64,000 bases of DNA from Pseudomonas sp. ZH-FAD (GCF_002803095.1 NZ_PGLR01000005.1:1-64000), one strand, 5' to 3'; positions 37,968 to 47,295 are shown, numbered from the stretch's first letter. Notes: generated by a model from the sequence alone, not told the origin. Made by a program: numbers and translations.

Positions 37968-40379
37968 TCAGAAATCGACCGTGGCCGAGACCTTGAAGGT
38001 ACGCGGCGCGCCCTGGGTCAGGTAGCCGCCATTGGCCGAGGCCCAGTAATTCTCGTCGGCGACGTTCTCCACAACCGCGTTGAAGGTTACGGCGTGCTGG
38101 TCCAGGCGAGTCTTGTAGCGCGCACCCAGGTCGACGCGGGTCCAGGCGGGAATGCTGTAGTCGTTGCCCGTATCGACGAACTGGCCACCTGTACGCAACA
38201 GCAGGCCATTGAGGCTCAGCCCCGGCACGCCCGGCACATCCCAGTCGGCACCGAGGTTGAACTGGAACTCGGGTACTCCGACGGCCTGGTTGCCATCGTT
38301 GGCCCCACCGGCCGTGCCACGCAGCTCGGCTTCGGTCCAGGTCGCCCCGCCCAACAGGCGCAACCCGCTGAGTGGCTCGCCGAACAGGCTCAGCTCGATA
38401 CCGCGGTTACGCTGCTCGGCATCCACGCCGTAGTTGCCGTTGCCGTCGAGTACACCTTGCGGCTGCTCGATGCGGAAAACACTCAGGTTGCCCCCGAAGC
38501 GCCCCCAGTCGAGCTTCACTCCCACCTCAGTCTGCTTGGACCGGTAGGGCGCGAACATCGTCCCGCGGTTGTTGGCGGCGTTGGGCGCGGTCGGCCCCTG
38601 CTGCAGCGACTCCACGCGGTTGGCATAGAGCGAGAGGTACTCGGTGGGTTTGATCACCAGACCATAGGCGGGCGTGGTGATGCTGTCCTGATAGTTGGAG
38701 GTACGGGCACCGCTGGCCGCGCTCCAGGCGTCAGCGCCAATGGTCTGACGGCGCAAACCGAGCGTCAGCAGCACACGATCATCGACAAAGCCGAGGGTGT
38801 CTGAGACAGCCAGGCTCTTGTTCTGCACCTTGGCGGTGGTATCCGGGTCGTGCAGATCGCCGGAAGGTTGGCTGGCAGTCGGCACGGGCACGGGCAGTCC
38901 CTCGTACAGGTTGCCATGCCCACGGTTGCCGGCGGTGGTGGACTCGAAGGCGTTGCGCTTTTCCTGCCAGATGCCGTTGGCCGCCAGATTGACCTTGTGG
39001 CTGACCGGGCCGGTCTGCAGTTCGCCACGCAGCCCCGTGGCCAGGCTCAGGGTTTCCTGATCGAGCGGCGAATACAGGCGACCGATGCGGGCCGCGCCAT
39101 CGGCGCCATAGACGTAGTTGGAGGCGTACACGCCGTTCTCCCGCGTGTACTTGCCGCCGCCAATCAGGTAGGCGGTCCAGGACGGCGACAGATCGTACTC
39201 GGCGCTGAACATGCCATAGCTGTCTTCCAGCTGCGACCAGCTCCAGGGCTGCGCGTAGTTATGTTTGGAGTCAGGCACGGACGGCACCTTACCATTGAGG
39301 GTGCTGGTGACGGTGGTGTTGGATTCGGTGGTCAGGTAGACAACTGAACGCCCCTCGTTGACGCGCTGCTTCTGGTAGCCAAGATCTGCAGCCAGGCGCA
39401 GGCGCTCGCCGCGGTAATCCAGGGCAACGGTGGCCAGGCTGAAACGCGAATGCTCGTCGTCGACGGCCGTCTCCCCTTCACGCTGCGCCAGATTGACCCG
39501 TACACCGAAGCGATTGTCCTCACCGAAGCGGCGACCCAGATCGAGATGCCCGCCCACGCGGCTGTCATTGGCGTAGTCAAGGGTGAAGCTGCGAGTCGGG
39601 GTGTCCTCGGCGCGCTTGGAGACCACGTTGATCGCCCCGCCGACGCCACTGCCGCCAGGCGCCACGCCGTTGATGAAGGCGTTGGCGCCCTTGAACACCT
39701 CGACGCGCTCCACCGACTCGGTGGAAATGATCTGCCGCGGCAGTATCCCGTACAGACCGTTGAAGGCGATGTCGTCGCTGTACAGCTGGAAGCCGCGAAC
39801 GACGAAGACCTGCGAGAAGTTGCCGAAGCCGTAGGACTGGCGCACACCCGGATCGCTGACCAGTACGTCGGCCAGGGTCTGCGCCTGGCGCGTTTCGATC
39901 AGCTCGGAGGTGTAGCTGGAAAAAGCGAAGGGCACGTCCTGCATGTCCTGGTTGCCCAGCAGGCCGATGTTCGCGCCACGCGCCACCTGGCCGCCGGCAT
40001 AGCTGGCCGGCAGGTCGCGGCGACCATCGAGCTGACCGCTGACGGTGGTAGCGCCCAGCTCCAGCACATCGCTGTTATCAGGACGCGGGATCAGCGTGAC
40101 GGTGCCGTCGGCGCCGATACTGAAAGTCAGGCCGCTGCCCTGCAGCAACTGCTGCAGCCCTTCGCCGACGGAATAATCCCCCTTGAGTGCCTGGCGACCG
40201 CTGACCCCGCGAGTCAGGCTGGCGTCGTAGAGCAGGCGGATGCCAGCCTGCTCGGCAAAATCGGTGAGCGCCGAATCCAGAGGCTGGGCCGGGATGTCGA
40301 GCTCGACGGCCTGCACCTGCGCGGCAGCGAGGCCGTGGGAAAGCGCGATCAATGTCGGAAGGAAGGGAATCGAACGCAT
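37968..40379 (-). CDS. TonB-dependent siderophore receptor with signalling (STN) domain
   Basis: 803-residue outer-membrane transporter. Signal peptide MRSIPFLPTLIALSHGLAAAQVQA, STN domain (ELDIPAQPLDSALTDFAEQ...) that talks to the anti-sigma factor, plug domain (LADVLVSDPGVRQ), and a 22-strand barrel ending in the required Phe (VSATVDF). Similar to ferric-siderophore receptors such as FpvA and FoxA. FecR and FecI genes lie just upstream on the same strand, giving the classic cell-surface signalling set. The ligand is unknown. Confidence 0.93.
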   Translation of the reverse strand: MRSIPFLPTLIALSHGLAAAQVQAVELDIPAQPLDSALTDFAEQAGIRLLYDASLTRGVSGRQALKGDYSVGEGLQQLLQGSGLTFSIGADGTVTLIPRPDNSDVLELGATTVSGQLDGRRDLPASYAGGQVARGANIGLLGNQDMQDVPFAFSSYTSELIETRQAQTLADVLVSDPGVRQSYGFGNFSQVFVVRGFQLYSDDIAFNGLYGILPRQIISTESVERVEVFKGANAFINGVAPGGSGVGGAINVVSKRAEDTPTRSFTLDYANDSRVGGHLDLGRRFGEDNRFGVRVNLAQREGETAVDDEHSRFSLATVALDYRGERLRLAADLGYQKQRVNEGRSVVYLTTESNTTVTSTLNGKVPSVPDSKHNYAQPWSWSQLEDSYGMFSAEYDLSPSWTAYLIGGGKYTRENGVYASNYVYGADGAARIGRLYSPLDQETLSLATGLRGELQTGPVSHKVNLAANGIWQEKRNAFESTTAGNRGHGNLYEGLPVPVPTASQPSGDLHDPDTTAKVQNKSLAVSDTLGFVDDRVLLTLGLRRQTIGADAWSAASGARTSNYQDSITTPAYGLVIKPTEYLSLYANRVESLQQGPTAPNAANNRGTMFAPYRSKQTEVGVKLDWGRFGGNLSVFRIEQPQGVLDGNGNYGVDAEQRNRGIELSLFGEPLSGLRLLGGATWTEAELRGTAGGANDGNQAVGVPEFQFNLGADWDVPGVPGLSLNGLLLRTGGQFVDTGNDYSIPAWTRVDLGARYKTRLDQHAVTFNAVVENVADENYWASANGGYLTQGAPRTFKVSATVDF

Positions 40380-40692
40380 GCGGATGTCCTGTGCTCTGCT
40401 GGCTATTCATGCGAAAAAGTCGCATTTGCAGAAACAGAAGACGAAGGTAATTCGCATTCCTGAACCGGAGCAGCAAATATTTCGAAAAAAGATTCGCGGC
40501 ATCACCCGGTCGTAGCCCGGATGCAATCCGGGGCTTTGTCCGCCTCCCCCGGATTGCATCCGGGCTACAGCGTTTGTACGACCAAGGCTTGTCCACTATC
40601 GGACTGGTAACGGGGTCGGCCAAAGACGGTGGACAAAAAAGAGCGTTGTCCAGCCTACGCGGATGCAGTCCGGCAGCTGTCAGAAAGGACGA
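40380..40692. other. Intergenic region between receptor and fecR-like gene
   Basis: 313 bp. It should hold the FecI-dependent receptor promoter; a palindrome tgcga-aaaag-tcgca lies about 30 bp before the receptor ATG. The middle is occupied by a REP-type pair (40512-40567). I could not identify a convincing ECF -35/-10. Confidence 0.4.
40512..40567. repeat. Inverted GTAGCCCGGATGCAATCCGGGG repeat pair
   Basis: Two near-identical units facing each other, starting gtagcccggatgcaatccgg and ending ccggattgcatccgggctac. Relatives are at 9952-9973 and 50822-50882. Confidence 0.8.
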
Positions 40693-41613
40693 TCAGCCGT
40701 CGGACGACACCAGCAGCACGCCCGGCAAACGCGTCAGTTTGACCGGCAGCGCGGTCTCTATGGCGCGCAATACCGCCTGCGGATCATCCATCGCGAATAC
40801 CCCCGTCACCTTCAAGGCACGTGCCCGCGCATCGAGAAACAGCACCTGCTGCGCCTGCTGGCGCTGCAGCTCCTCGAACACTTCAGGCAACGGGCGATCG
40901 CGGAATACCAGCCGCCCACGCTGCCAGGCCAAGGCCCGCGCGGCATCCAGTGGCTGCAGTGATTGCAGACGACCAGCCAGCCAGGCGATCTGCTCGCCAG
41001 CCTGAACGGCTCGCTCGCGACCTTCGGCATCGCTGACCTGTACATGCCCCTCGCTGACCGCCAGCAACACCTGATCACCCAGCAGGTTGACGTCGAACCG
41101 AGTCCCGGTGACGCGAATGCGCGCCTCACCGGCCTCGATCACGAAGGGGTGGACAGCATCGGCCGCGACCTGGAAATCGACCTGGCCGCGATACAGACGC
41201 ACTCGGCGCTGACCGTCTGCATCGGCGTTCCAGTCAAGAGCGGTGGCGCCATTGAGTTGCAGCCGCGAGCCATCCTCGAGCGTTATCTCGCGGATTTCTC
41301 CGGCCTGAGTACGTACATCGGCATGCCAGCCCGGCGGGGTCAACCACAGCGCCAGCAGCAGGCAGGCCGCGCTAGCCAGTGGCAGCGGCCAGCGCCGCTT
41401 GCGTCTGGGCATGGCCTGCACGATGGCGGCGGGCCGCTCGACTTGGCCGAGCAGCGCCCACAGGTTTTCCGCTTCTGCCAGCGCCTTGGCATGCTCAGCA
41501 CTGGTCCGGCGCCAGCGCTCCATCGCCGTGTGATCGGCGGCACTGGCCCGCCCGGAATTCAGCAGCACCAGCCACTCCCGGGCCTGGCTACGCAGATCAG
41601 CCTCAGTGGTCAT
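40693..41613 (-). CDS. FecR-type anti-sigma factor
   Basis: 306 residues. N-terminal cytoplasmic sigma-binding region (REWLVLLNSGRASAADHTAMERWRR), one membrane helix (PLPLASAACLLLALWLTP) and a periplasmic FecR domain (GEIREITLEDGSRLQLN...GEARIRVTGTRFDV) plus C-terminal STN-like region. It relays receptor occupancy to the partner sigma factor. The ATG lies inside the sigma gene (11-bp overlap). Confidence 0.92.
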   Translation of the reverse strand: MTTEADLRSQAREWLVLLNSGRASAADHTAMERWRRTSAEHAKALAEAENLWALLGQVERPAAIVQAMPRRKRRWPLPLASAACLLLALWLTPPGWHADVRTQAGEIREITLEDGSRLQLNGATALDWNADADGQRRVRLYRGQVDFQVAADAVHPFVIEAGEARIRVTGTRFDVNLLGDQVLLAVSEGHVQVSDAEGRERAVQAGEQIAWLAGRLQSLQPLDAARALAWQRGRLVFRDRPLPEVFEELQRQQAQQVLFLDARARALKVTGVFAMDDPQAVLRAIETALPVKLTRLPGVLLVSSDG

Positions 41614-42103
41614 CCATGCGTTCCTGGCAATATTCGAGGGCCTTGAGGATATAGCGTCCGGCCATGCTTTCCGAGACGCCCAGGCGCTCGCCGATCTCAC
41701 GCTGGGTCAGGCCGTCCAGGCGATTCCACAACAGCGCCTGGCGCAGGTGTTCGGGCAATTCATGCATCAGGAGCTGCAGACGAGCCAGACGGCGACTGTC
41801 CTCGATGGCGCGTTCGGGTTCGGGGAGTTCGCTTTCCAGCGCTTCGTCGAGCGGTGCCGACTGCGGACGAGTCTGCTGTTGGCGATGGTGGTCGATGAGC
41901 AGGTTGCGAGCGATGCGGTAGAGAAAGGCGCGCACGTTACCGATCTCCTCGGTACGACGCCCCTGCAAGCGCAGCCAGGTTTCCTGGCGCAGATCGGCGG
42001 CGAGTTCACTGCAGCGTGTCTGCCGGGTGAAGAAGCGCAGCAGCTCCGGGGAATGGCGCCGGAACAGTTCTTCAGGAGGCAGTGGATCGACAGGCAGGGA
42101 CAC
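41603..42103 (-). CDS. FecI-type ECF sigma factor
   Basis: 166 residues with sigma70 region 2 (ELAADLRQETWLRLQGR...VRAFLYRIARNLLIDHHRQQ) and region 4 (HLRQALLWNRLDGLTQREIGERLGVSESMAGRYILKAL). It is expected to transcribe the downstream receptor gene when the siderophore is bound. The start is a GTG at 42103 with no strong ribosome site. A Fur-box-like sequence lies 45 bp upstream. Confidence 0.92.
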   Translation of the reverse strand: MSLPVDPLPPEELFRRHSPELLRFFTRQTRCSELAADLRQETWLRLQGRRTEEIGNVRAFLYRIARNLLIDHHRQQQTRPQSAPLDEALESELPEPERAIEDSRRLARLQLLMHELPEHLRQALLWNRLDGLTQREIGERLGVSESMAGRYILKALEYCQERMDDH

Positions 42104-42147
42104 GAAGGGTTCTCGGTGCCAGGAAAACCCGAGAAAATATTACAAGC

Positions 42148-42166
42148 GCAAATGATTTTCAAATAT
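42148..42166 (-). promoter_or_regulatory. Fur-box-like site before the fecI-like gene
   Basis: On the minus strand atatttgaaaatcatttgc matches the 19-bp Fur consensus at 11 positions, including the core aaatcatt. Iron control of a FecI gene is expected. Confidence 0.5.
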
Positions 42167-42214
42167 ATCCACTCGACCCTATTGGCCGAATGGACGTTGG
42201 CTGGATCGCCGGGC

Positions 42215-42361
42215 TCAGCCCGGCGTCCCCAACCCAGCCGCGCTCATGAACTGGCGCAACAGCCAGGCCACGATACCCAGCGCAGTGACGCTGCAGGCCC
42301 AGATCAGCACCAGCCAACCCAGACGCTGCCACAGCGGTTTCTTCTCTTCGGTTTCGGTCAT
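42215..42361 (-). CDS. DUF2474 small membrane protein linked to cyanide-insensitive oxidase
   Basis: 48 residues: MTETEEKKPLWQRLGWLVLIW then a membrane helix and a short tail. Third gene after cioA and cioB on the same strand. DUF2474/CydX-like proteins are small extra subunits of bd-type oxidases. A structured repeat (42374-42558) separates it from cioB, and a perfect 8-bp hairpin (42207-42225) covers its stop codon. Confidence 0.85.
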   Translation of the reverse strand: MTETEEKKPLWQRLGWLVLIWACSVTALGIVAWLLRQFMSAAGLGTPG

Positions 42362-42373
42362 GACCGTCTCCTA

Positions 42374-42558
42374 AGAACCTGATTCAAAGCCTCGCGAGCT
42401 AGAGCCATGCAAGGCGCAACGTTAGTAACAGCCTCCGGCTGGTCAAAGCAGGCGAGGACCGGTCGGAGTCGCGTTCGACTGTACAAGCAGTACATGAGCA
42501 GGCCGAGCCTGCTTTTAACGCCGCAGGGCCGACGCGCAGCAGGCTTTGGACAGGTTCT
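42374..42558. repeat. Nested-palindrome repeat, copy C
   Basis: 185 bp. Outer arms 42374-42392 and 42541-42558 pair with one bulge; their inner part reads caaagcct/aggctttg, unlike the other copies. The inner arm gcaggc/gcctgc and the small hairpin tgtac-aagca-gtaca also show paired changes. Carries about 35 bp of extra sequence in the left half. The right edge overlaps the cioB stop codon. Confidence 0.85.
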
Positions 42559-43565
42559 CAGTGATAGCCGTCATCCACCGTCACCTTGCCTCTAAACACG
42601 TAATAGCTCCAGGCGGTGTACATGAGGATGAAGGGGATGATGAACAACGCGCCCACCAGCATGAAGCCCTGGCTCTGCGGCGGTGCGGAGGCCTCCCAGA
42701 TACTGATCGACGGCGGAATCACATTCGGCCACAGGCTGATGCCCAGGCCGCTGTAACCAAGGAAGATCAGCGCCAGGGTGAGCAGGAACGGCGAGTAGTT
42801 GGCGTTGCTGGCCACGGCCCGCAGTAGCGCCCAGGTGCACAGCAGCACCAGCACTGGCACCGGCATGAACCAGAACAGGTTGGGCAGGCTGAACCAGCGC
42901 TCGGCGATCGCCGGGTGCTCGAACGGCGTCCACAGACTGACGATACCGGTCACGCCCAGCACCACGAATACCAGCGGGCGCCCCAGATCATGCATCTGCT
43001 GTTGCAGGCGACCTTCGGTTTTCATGATCAGCCAGGTGCAGCCGAGCAACGCATAGGCAGCGATCAGCGCCAGGCCGCAGAACACCGAGAATGGCGTCAA
43101 CCAATCGAACGCACCGCCGGCGAAGCTGCGATTGACTACCTCGAAACCGTCGATATAGGCACCCAGTGCCACGCCCTGGAAGAAGGTGGCAGTCAGCGAG
43201 CCGCCGATGAAAGCCTTGTCCCACAGATGGCGCTTGGCGGCCTTGGCCTTGAAGCGAAACTCGAAGGCCACACCACGGAAGATCAGCCCCAACAACATCA
43301 GGATCAGCGGCAAATAAAGCGCGTCGAGTACCACCGCATAGGCCAGCGGGAAGGCGCCGAACAGCCCTGCCCCGCCGAGCACCAGCCAGGTCTCGTTGCC
43401 GTCCCAGACCGGCGCGACGGTGTTCATCATCACGTCGCGCTCGCCGTCGTCACGGACGAAGGGAAAGAGGATGCCGATGCCCAGATCGAAGCCATCCATC
43501 ACCACATACATCATCACACCGAAGGCGATGATCACCGCCCAGATCAGCGGAAGGTCGATACCCAT
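42558..43565 (-). CDS. cioB: Cyanide-insensitive terminal oxidase subunit II
   Basis: 335 residues, about eight membrane helices. CydB-type motifs: VMDGFDLGIGILFPFV, PVWDGNETWLVLGGAGLFGAFP and the late GISLWPNVIPPSI. Forms the bd-type quinol oxidase with CioA. AGGAG precedes the ATG; the gap to cioA is 2 bp. Confidence 0.95.
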   Translation of the reverse strand: MGIDLPLIWAVIIAFGVMMYVVMDGFDLGIGILFPFVRDDGERDVMMNTVAPVWDGNETWLVLGGAGLFGAFPLAYAVVLDALYLPLILMLLGLIFRGVAFEFRFKAKAAKRHLWDKAFIGGSLTATFFQGVALGAYIDGFEVVNRSFAGGAFDWLTPFSVFCGLALIAAYALLGCTWLIMKTEGRLQQQMHDLGRPLVFVVLGVTGIVSLWTPFEHPAIAERWFSLPNLFWFMPVPVLVLLCTWALLRAVASNANYSPFLLTLALIFLGYSGLGISLWPNVIPPSISIWEASAPPQSQGFMLVGALFIIPFILMYTAWSYYVFRGKVTVDDGYH

Positions 43566-43567
43566 GT

Positions 43568-45007
43568 TCAGCTCCTCTCCGGCAAGGTGTCGGTTTCGCC
43601 ATCTTCCAGGCCTTCTTCGGCAGCCGACAGCGGACGCGCTGGCGTGCGAGGCTTGCCAGGCCCACCCTCTGAGGTTTCCTTGCCCCCGTCGATCTTCGGC
43701 CCCTTGCGTACCAGGCGCAGCATGTAGCCGATACCCGCACCGAACAGCACGAAATAGACCACCACGAACAGCGCCAGAGTGAAGCCCAGCTGCGTAGCAC
43801 TATGCCCTGACGAAGCATCGGCGGTACGCATCAGGCCATGAACGATCCAGGGCTGGCGGCCAATTTCCGTGGTGTACCAGCCCGCGAGGATGGCGATGAT
43901 CCCGCTCGGGCCCATCCACACCGCCAGGTGCAGGAACGGCCGGCAGGTATACAACCGCTCGCCGCGACGTAGCCAGGTGCCCCACAGGCCGGTGAGGATC
44001 ATCATCAGGCCCATGGCGACCATGACGCGGAAGGTCCAGAAGACGATGGTGGAATTGGCCCGGTCTTCCGGCGGGAAATCCTTGAGCGCCGGCACCTGCT
44101 TGTCCAGGCTGTGCGTGAGAATCAGGCTGCCGAGCGCGGGGATCTCCACCTTGAAGCGGGTTTCCTCGCGCTCCATGTCCGGCCAGCCGAAGAGGATCAG
44201 CGGGGTCGGCTCGTCACCGACGTTTTCCCAGTGACCCTCGATGGCGGCGATCTTCGCTGGCTGATACTTGAGCGTGTTGAGGCCGTGCAGGTCACCGATG
44301 AAGGCCTGCACCGGCGCCACCAGCAGGGCCATCCACAGTGCCATCGAGAGCATCTTGCGGATCGCCGGGTTGTCACGCCCGCGCAGCAGGTGCCAGGCCG
44401 CCGAGGCGCCAACGAAGAAAGCAGTGGCGAGGAACGCCGCGGTGGCCATGTGCGCCAGGCGATAGGGGAACGAGGGGTTGAAGACCACGGCGAACCAGTC
44501 CACCGGGATCACCCGGCCATCGATGATCTCGTAGCCCTGTGGCGTGTGCATCCAGCTGTTGGAGGCGAGAATCCAGAAGGTCGAGATCAGCGTGCCGATG
44601 GCCACCATCACCGTGGAGAAGAAGTGCAGACCCGGCCCGACGCGATTCCAGCCGAACAGCATGACGCCGAGGAAGCCCGCTTCGAGGAAGAACGCGGTGA
44701 GCACCTCGTAGGTCAGCAGCGGCCCGGTGACCGCCCCGGCAAAATCGGAGAATGCGCTCCAGTTGGTGCCGAACTGATAGGCCATGACCAGACCGGAGAC
44801 CACGCCCATGCCGAAGTTGACCGCGAAAATCTTCGACCAGAAGTGGTAAAGATCGCGGTACAGCGTATTGCTGGTCTTCAACCACAGACCTTCGAGCACC
44901 GCCAAGTAGCTGGCCAGACCGATGGTGATGGCCGGAAAGACGATGTGGAAGGAAATGGTGAAGGCAAACTGGATTCGGGCGAGATCAAGCGCCTCTAGGC
45001 CGAACAT
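43568..45007 (-). CDS. cioA: Cyanide-insensitive terminal oxidase subunit I
   Basis: 479 residues. Catalytic CydA-type subunit with haem-ligand His21 (SFHIVFPAITIG) and the conserved GRQPWIVHGLMRT. The Q-loop is short, as in the Pseudomonas CIO subclass. A charged tail (GGKETSEGGPGKPRTPARPLS) extends into the cytoplasm. It oxidises quinol and reduces oxygen with resistance to cyanide. GAGGATG precedes the ATG. An ANR box lies about 145 bp upstream. Confidence 0.95.
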   Translation of the reverse strand: MFGLEALDLARIQFAFTISFHIVFPAITIGLASYLAVLEGLWLKTSNTLYRDLYHFWSKIFAVNFGMGVVSGLVMAYQFGTNWSAFSDFAGAVTGPLLTYEVLTAFFLEAGFLGVMLFGWNRVGPGLHFFSTVMVAIGTLISTFWILASNSWMHTPQGYEIIDGRVIPVDWFAVVFNPSFPYRLAHMATAAFLATAFFVGASAAWHLLRGRDNPAIRKMLSMALWMALLVAPVQAFIGDLHGLNTLKYQPAKIAAIEGHWENVGDEPTPLILFGWPDMEREETRFKVEIPALGSLILTHSLDKQVPALKDFPPEDRANSTIVFWTFRVMVAMGLMMILTGLWGTWLRRGERLYTCRPFLHLAVWMGPSGIIAILAGWYTTEIGRQPWIVHGLMRTADASSGHSATQLGFTLALFVVVYFVLFGAGIGYMLRLVRKGPKIDGGKETSEGGPGKPRTPARPLSAAEEGLEDGETDTLPERS

Positions 45008-45152
45008 GTCACATCCTCATTCAGGGTTATTTCGGCCCCAGCACGCAAAGCCGATCCATAGACTCCTGGTGTTGGAGTCAAACGAGCTGAAATTGTTCTT
45101 ATGGAAGTGGTGTGCAGCCGTGACGCTGCTGGGTAAAGCGCGAAAAGGCGTA

Positions 45153-45166
45153 TTGATCTGGATCAA
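45153..45166 (-). promoter_or_regulatory. ANR box upstream of cioA
   Basis: ttgatctggatcaa matches TTGAT-N4-ATCAA perfectly. In P. aeruginosa ANR is reported to repress cioAB at low oxygen, and the distance from cioA (about 145 bp) allows a site at or near a promoter. Confidence 0.75.
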
Positions 45167-45271
45167 TGCGCACTAAAAGACTAGCCGCTAAAGGCCTAAC
45201 TGGCGCTGTGGTGATTTGCCGCGCGACAGGCCACCGCAGCGTTCACCGAAAACAGCACGCTGCGAGCGCTT

Positions 45272-45296
45272 GTCGCGGCTGAAGCCACTCCCACAG
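45272..45296. repeat. Single GTCGCGGCTGAAGCC...CCCAC repeat unit
   Basis: Unit of the family seen at 22914-22936 and 48723-48769. The 551-bp gap 45008-45558 holds the ANR box, this unit, a terminator and repeat copy D. Confidence 0.5.
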
Positions 45297-45309
45297 CCAG
45301 GCGGTGCGC

Positions 45310-45343
45310 AAAAAAAGGGCGGCACGCGCTATGCGGGCCGCCC
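45310..45343 (-). terminator. Terminator of the thiolase gene transcript
   Basis: Stem gggcggc/gccgccc (45317-45323 with 45337-45343), followed on the minus strand by seven T residues (45310-45316). It lies beyond repeat copy D, so that repeat would be transcribed in the thiolase mRNA. Confidence 0.85.
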
Positions 45344-45360
45344 GAATCACGGAGTTGCTC

Positions 45361-45516
45361 AGAGCCTGATCAGGGCCTTGCGAGCTAGAGCCATACAAGG
45401 CAAAAACAGGCGAGGAGCGCTCGGAGTCGCGCTCGACTTTACGAGCTGTAAATGAGCATTCCGAGCCTGTTTTTAACGCAGTAGGGCCGACGCACAGCAG
45501 GTCGTGAGCAGGTTCT
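45361..45516. repeat. Nested-palindrome repeat, copy D
   Basis: 156 bp. Outer arms 45361-45378 and 45499-45516 pair at 14 of 18 positions. Inner arms aaaaacaggc/gcctgttttt are perfect, with a gagcgc/gcgctc hairpin and tttac-gagct-gtaaa inside. 42 bp from the thiolase stop. Confidence 0.85.
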
Positions 45517-45558
45517 TACATCGAGTGATCGCGATGACTTGCAACCACCCGTATTGGA

Positions 45559-46836
45559 TTACCGCTCGAGGATTGCGGTCACACCCTGACCGCCCGCTGC
45601 GCAGATGGAGATCAGACCGCGCCCCTCACCGGCTACCGACAGCAGCTTGGCCAGATTGGCGACGATGCGTCCGCCAGTGGCTGCGAATGGGTGGCCGGCA
45701 GCCAGCGAACTGCCCTTGACGTTCATCTTGCTGCGGTCGATGGACCCCAGGGCGGCGTCCAGGCCCAGGCGCTCCTTGCAGTAGTCGGCGTCTTCCCAGG
45801 CCTTGAGCGTGCACAGCACCTGCGCGGCGAAGGCCTCGTGGATTTCGTAGTAGTCAAAGTCCTGCAGGGTCAGGCCATTGCGCGCCAGCAGACGCGGCAC
45901 GGCGTACACCGGCGCCATCAGCAGGCCTTCCTTGCCCTGGACGAAATCCACCGCCGCTGCCTCGCCATCGCGCAGATAGGCCAGCACCGGCAAGCCGCGG
46001 GCCTTGGCCCATTCCTCGCTGGCCAACAGCACCAGCGAGGCGCCATCGGTCAGCGGCGTGGAGTTGGCCGGAGTCAGGGTGCCACGCGGGCCGCGCTCGA
46101 AACAGGGCTTGAGGGTCGCAAGCTTCTCCGCGCTGATGTCCGGGCGCAGATTCTGGTCGCGGGTCAGGCCGAGAAACGGCGTCATCAGGTCATCGTGCCA
46201 ACCCTCGGCGTAGGACGCCGCGAGTTTCTGGTGGCTGGCCAGTGCCAGCTGATCCTGCTCGTCACGCGGGATGGCCCAGCGCTGCGCCATCAGCTCGCAA
46301 TGCTCGCCCATCGACAGCCCGGTGCGCGGCTCGCCATTGCGCGGAATGTGCGGCGCCAGGTGGCGCGGGCGAATCTTCAGCAAGCTCTTGATCTTGTCGC
46401 CGGTGCTCTTGCTGCGATTGGCCTCGAGCAGAATCTGGCGCAACCCCTCATTGACGCCGATGGGCGCGTCGGAGGTGGTGTCGACACCGCCGGCGATGCC
46501 GCAGTCGATCTGCCCGAGGGCGATCTTGTTGGCCACCAGTATCGCTGCCTCCAGGCCAGTGCCGCATGCCTGCTGCAGGTCGTAGGCCGGTGTCTCCGGC
46601 GCCAGGCGCGAGCCCAGCACGCACTCGCGGGTCAGGTTGAAGTCTCGCGAATGCTTGAGCACGGCACCGGCCACCACCTCGCCGAGGCGCTCGCCATGCA
46701 GATTGAAACGCTCCACCAGCCCTTCGAGGGCGCTGGTCAGCATCTCCTGATTGCTCGCCCTGGCGTAGACGGTGTTGGAACGCGCGAACGGGATACGGTT
46801 GCCGCCTACGATGGCGACCCGGCGCAACTGGGTCAT
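45559..46836 (-). CDS. Acetyl-CoA acetyltransferase / 3-ketoacyl-CoA thiolase (FadI-like)
   Basis: 425 residues. Thiolase catalytic residues are all present: nucleophilic Cys in DLQQACGTGLEA, EIHEAFAA, GHPFAATGGR, and the second Cys in ISICAAGGQG. The length fits FadI/trifunctional-beta-type thiolases rather than the 393-residue PhaA/AtoB. AAGGAG precedes the ATG. It faces away from a FabG-like gene 459 bp off; P. aeruginosa has the same set with an AraC regulator and a MaoC protein. Confidence 0.9.
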   Translation of the reverse strand: MTQLRRVAIVGGNRIPFARSNTVYARASNQEMLTSALEGLVERFNLHGERLGEVVAGAVLKHSRDFNLTRECVLGSRLAPETPAYDLQQACGTGLEAAILVANKIALGQIDCGIAGGVDTTSDAPIGVNEGLRQILLEANRSKSTGDKIKSLLKIRPRHLAPHIPRNGEPRTGLSMGEHCELMAQRWAIPRDEQDQLALASHQKLAASYAEGWHDDLMTPFLGLTRDQNLRPDISAEKLATLKPCFERGPRGTLTPANSTPLTDGASLVLLASEEWAKARGLPVLAYLRDGEAAAVDFVQGKEGLLMAPVYAVPRLLARNGLTLQDFDYYEIHEAFAAQVLCTLKAWEDADYCKERLGLDAALGSIDRSKMNVKGSSLAAGHPFAATGGRIVANLAKLLSVAGEGRGLISICAAGGQGVTAILER

Positions 46837-46918
46837 GAGGACTCCTTGCTGGTCGAGAAATCGAAGAAACCTGTGGCGAACTATTGCCCGTCAGCCGGTT
46901 CCCAGAAACATGAGACGT

Positions 46919-47145
46919 AGAATCTGTTCACGATCTCGCGAGCTAGAGCCATACAACACCGATGGCGGCCCCGCAAAAACAGGCGAGGAGCGCTCGGAGT
47001 CGCGCTCGACTTTACGAGCTGTAAATGAGCAGTACTCGCTTTGCTCGCCCTCCGGGCCGCGCTTAAGCGCGTTAGCCGCAAGCGGCTTGCCGAGGCTGTT
47101 TTTAACGCAGTAGGGCCGACACGCAGCAGATCGTGAACTGGTTCT
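46919..47145. repeat. Nested-palindrome repeat, copy E (enlarged)
   Basis: 227 bp. Outer arms 46919-46936 and 47128-47145 pair at 16 of 18 positions. Core inner arms as in copy D, with two extra inserts, one of them containing its own palindromes (…gcgcttaagcgcgttagccgc…). Unlike the other copies it lies between divergent gene starts (thiolase and FabG), so it cannot be a simple terminator. Confidence 0.85.
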
Positions 47146-47295
47146 GACACTGTAGCCTTGTGTCTGCACAGGCTAAACCTCAAACAGTTGCGAACATTGG
47201 CCGCCTTGCCAGCGCGTGAGGCAACAGAGTCAATTGCGCTCTGCCAACTGCCGCGTACAGTGACACGACTTTCGATTCGCCCGCAGGAGCCCTTC

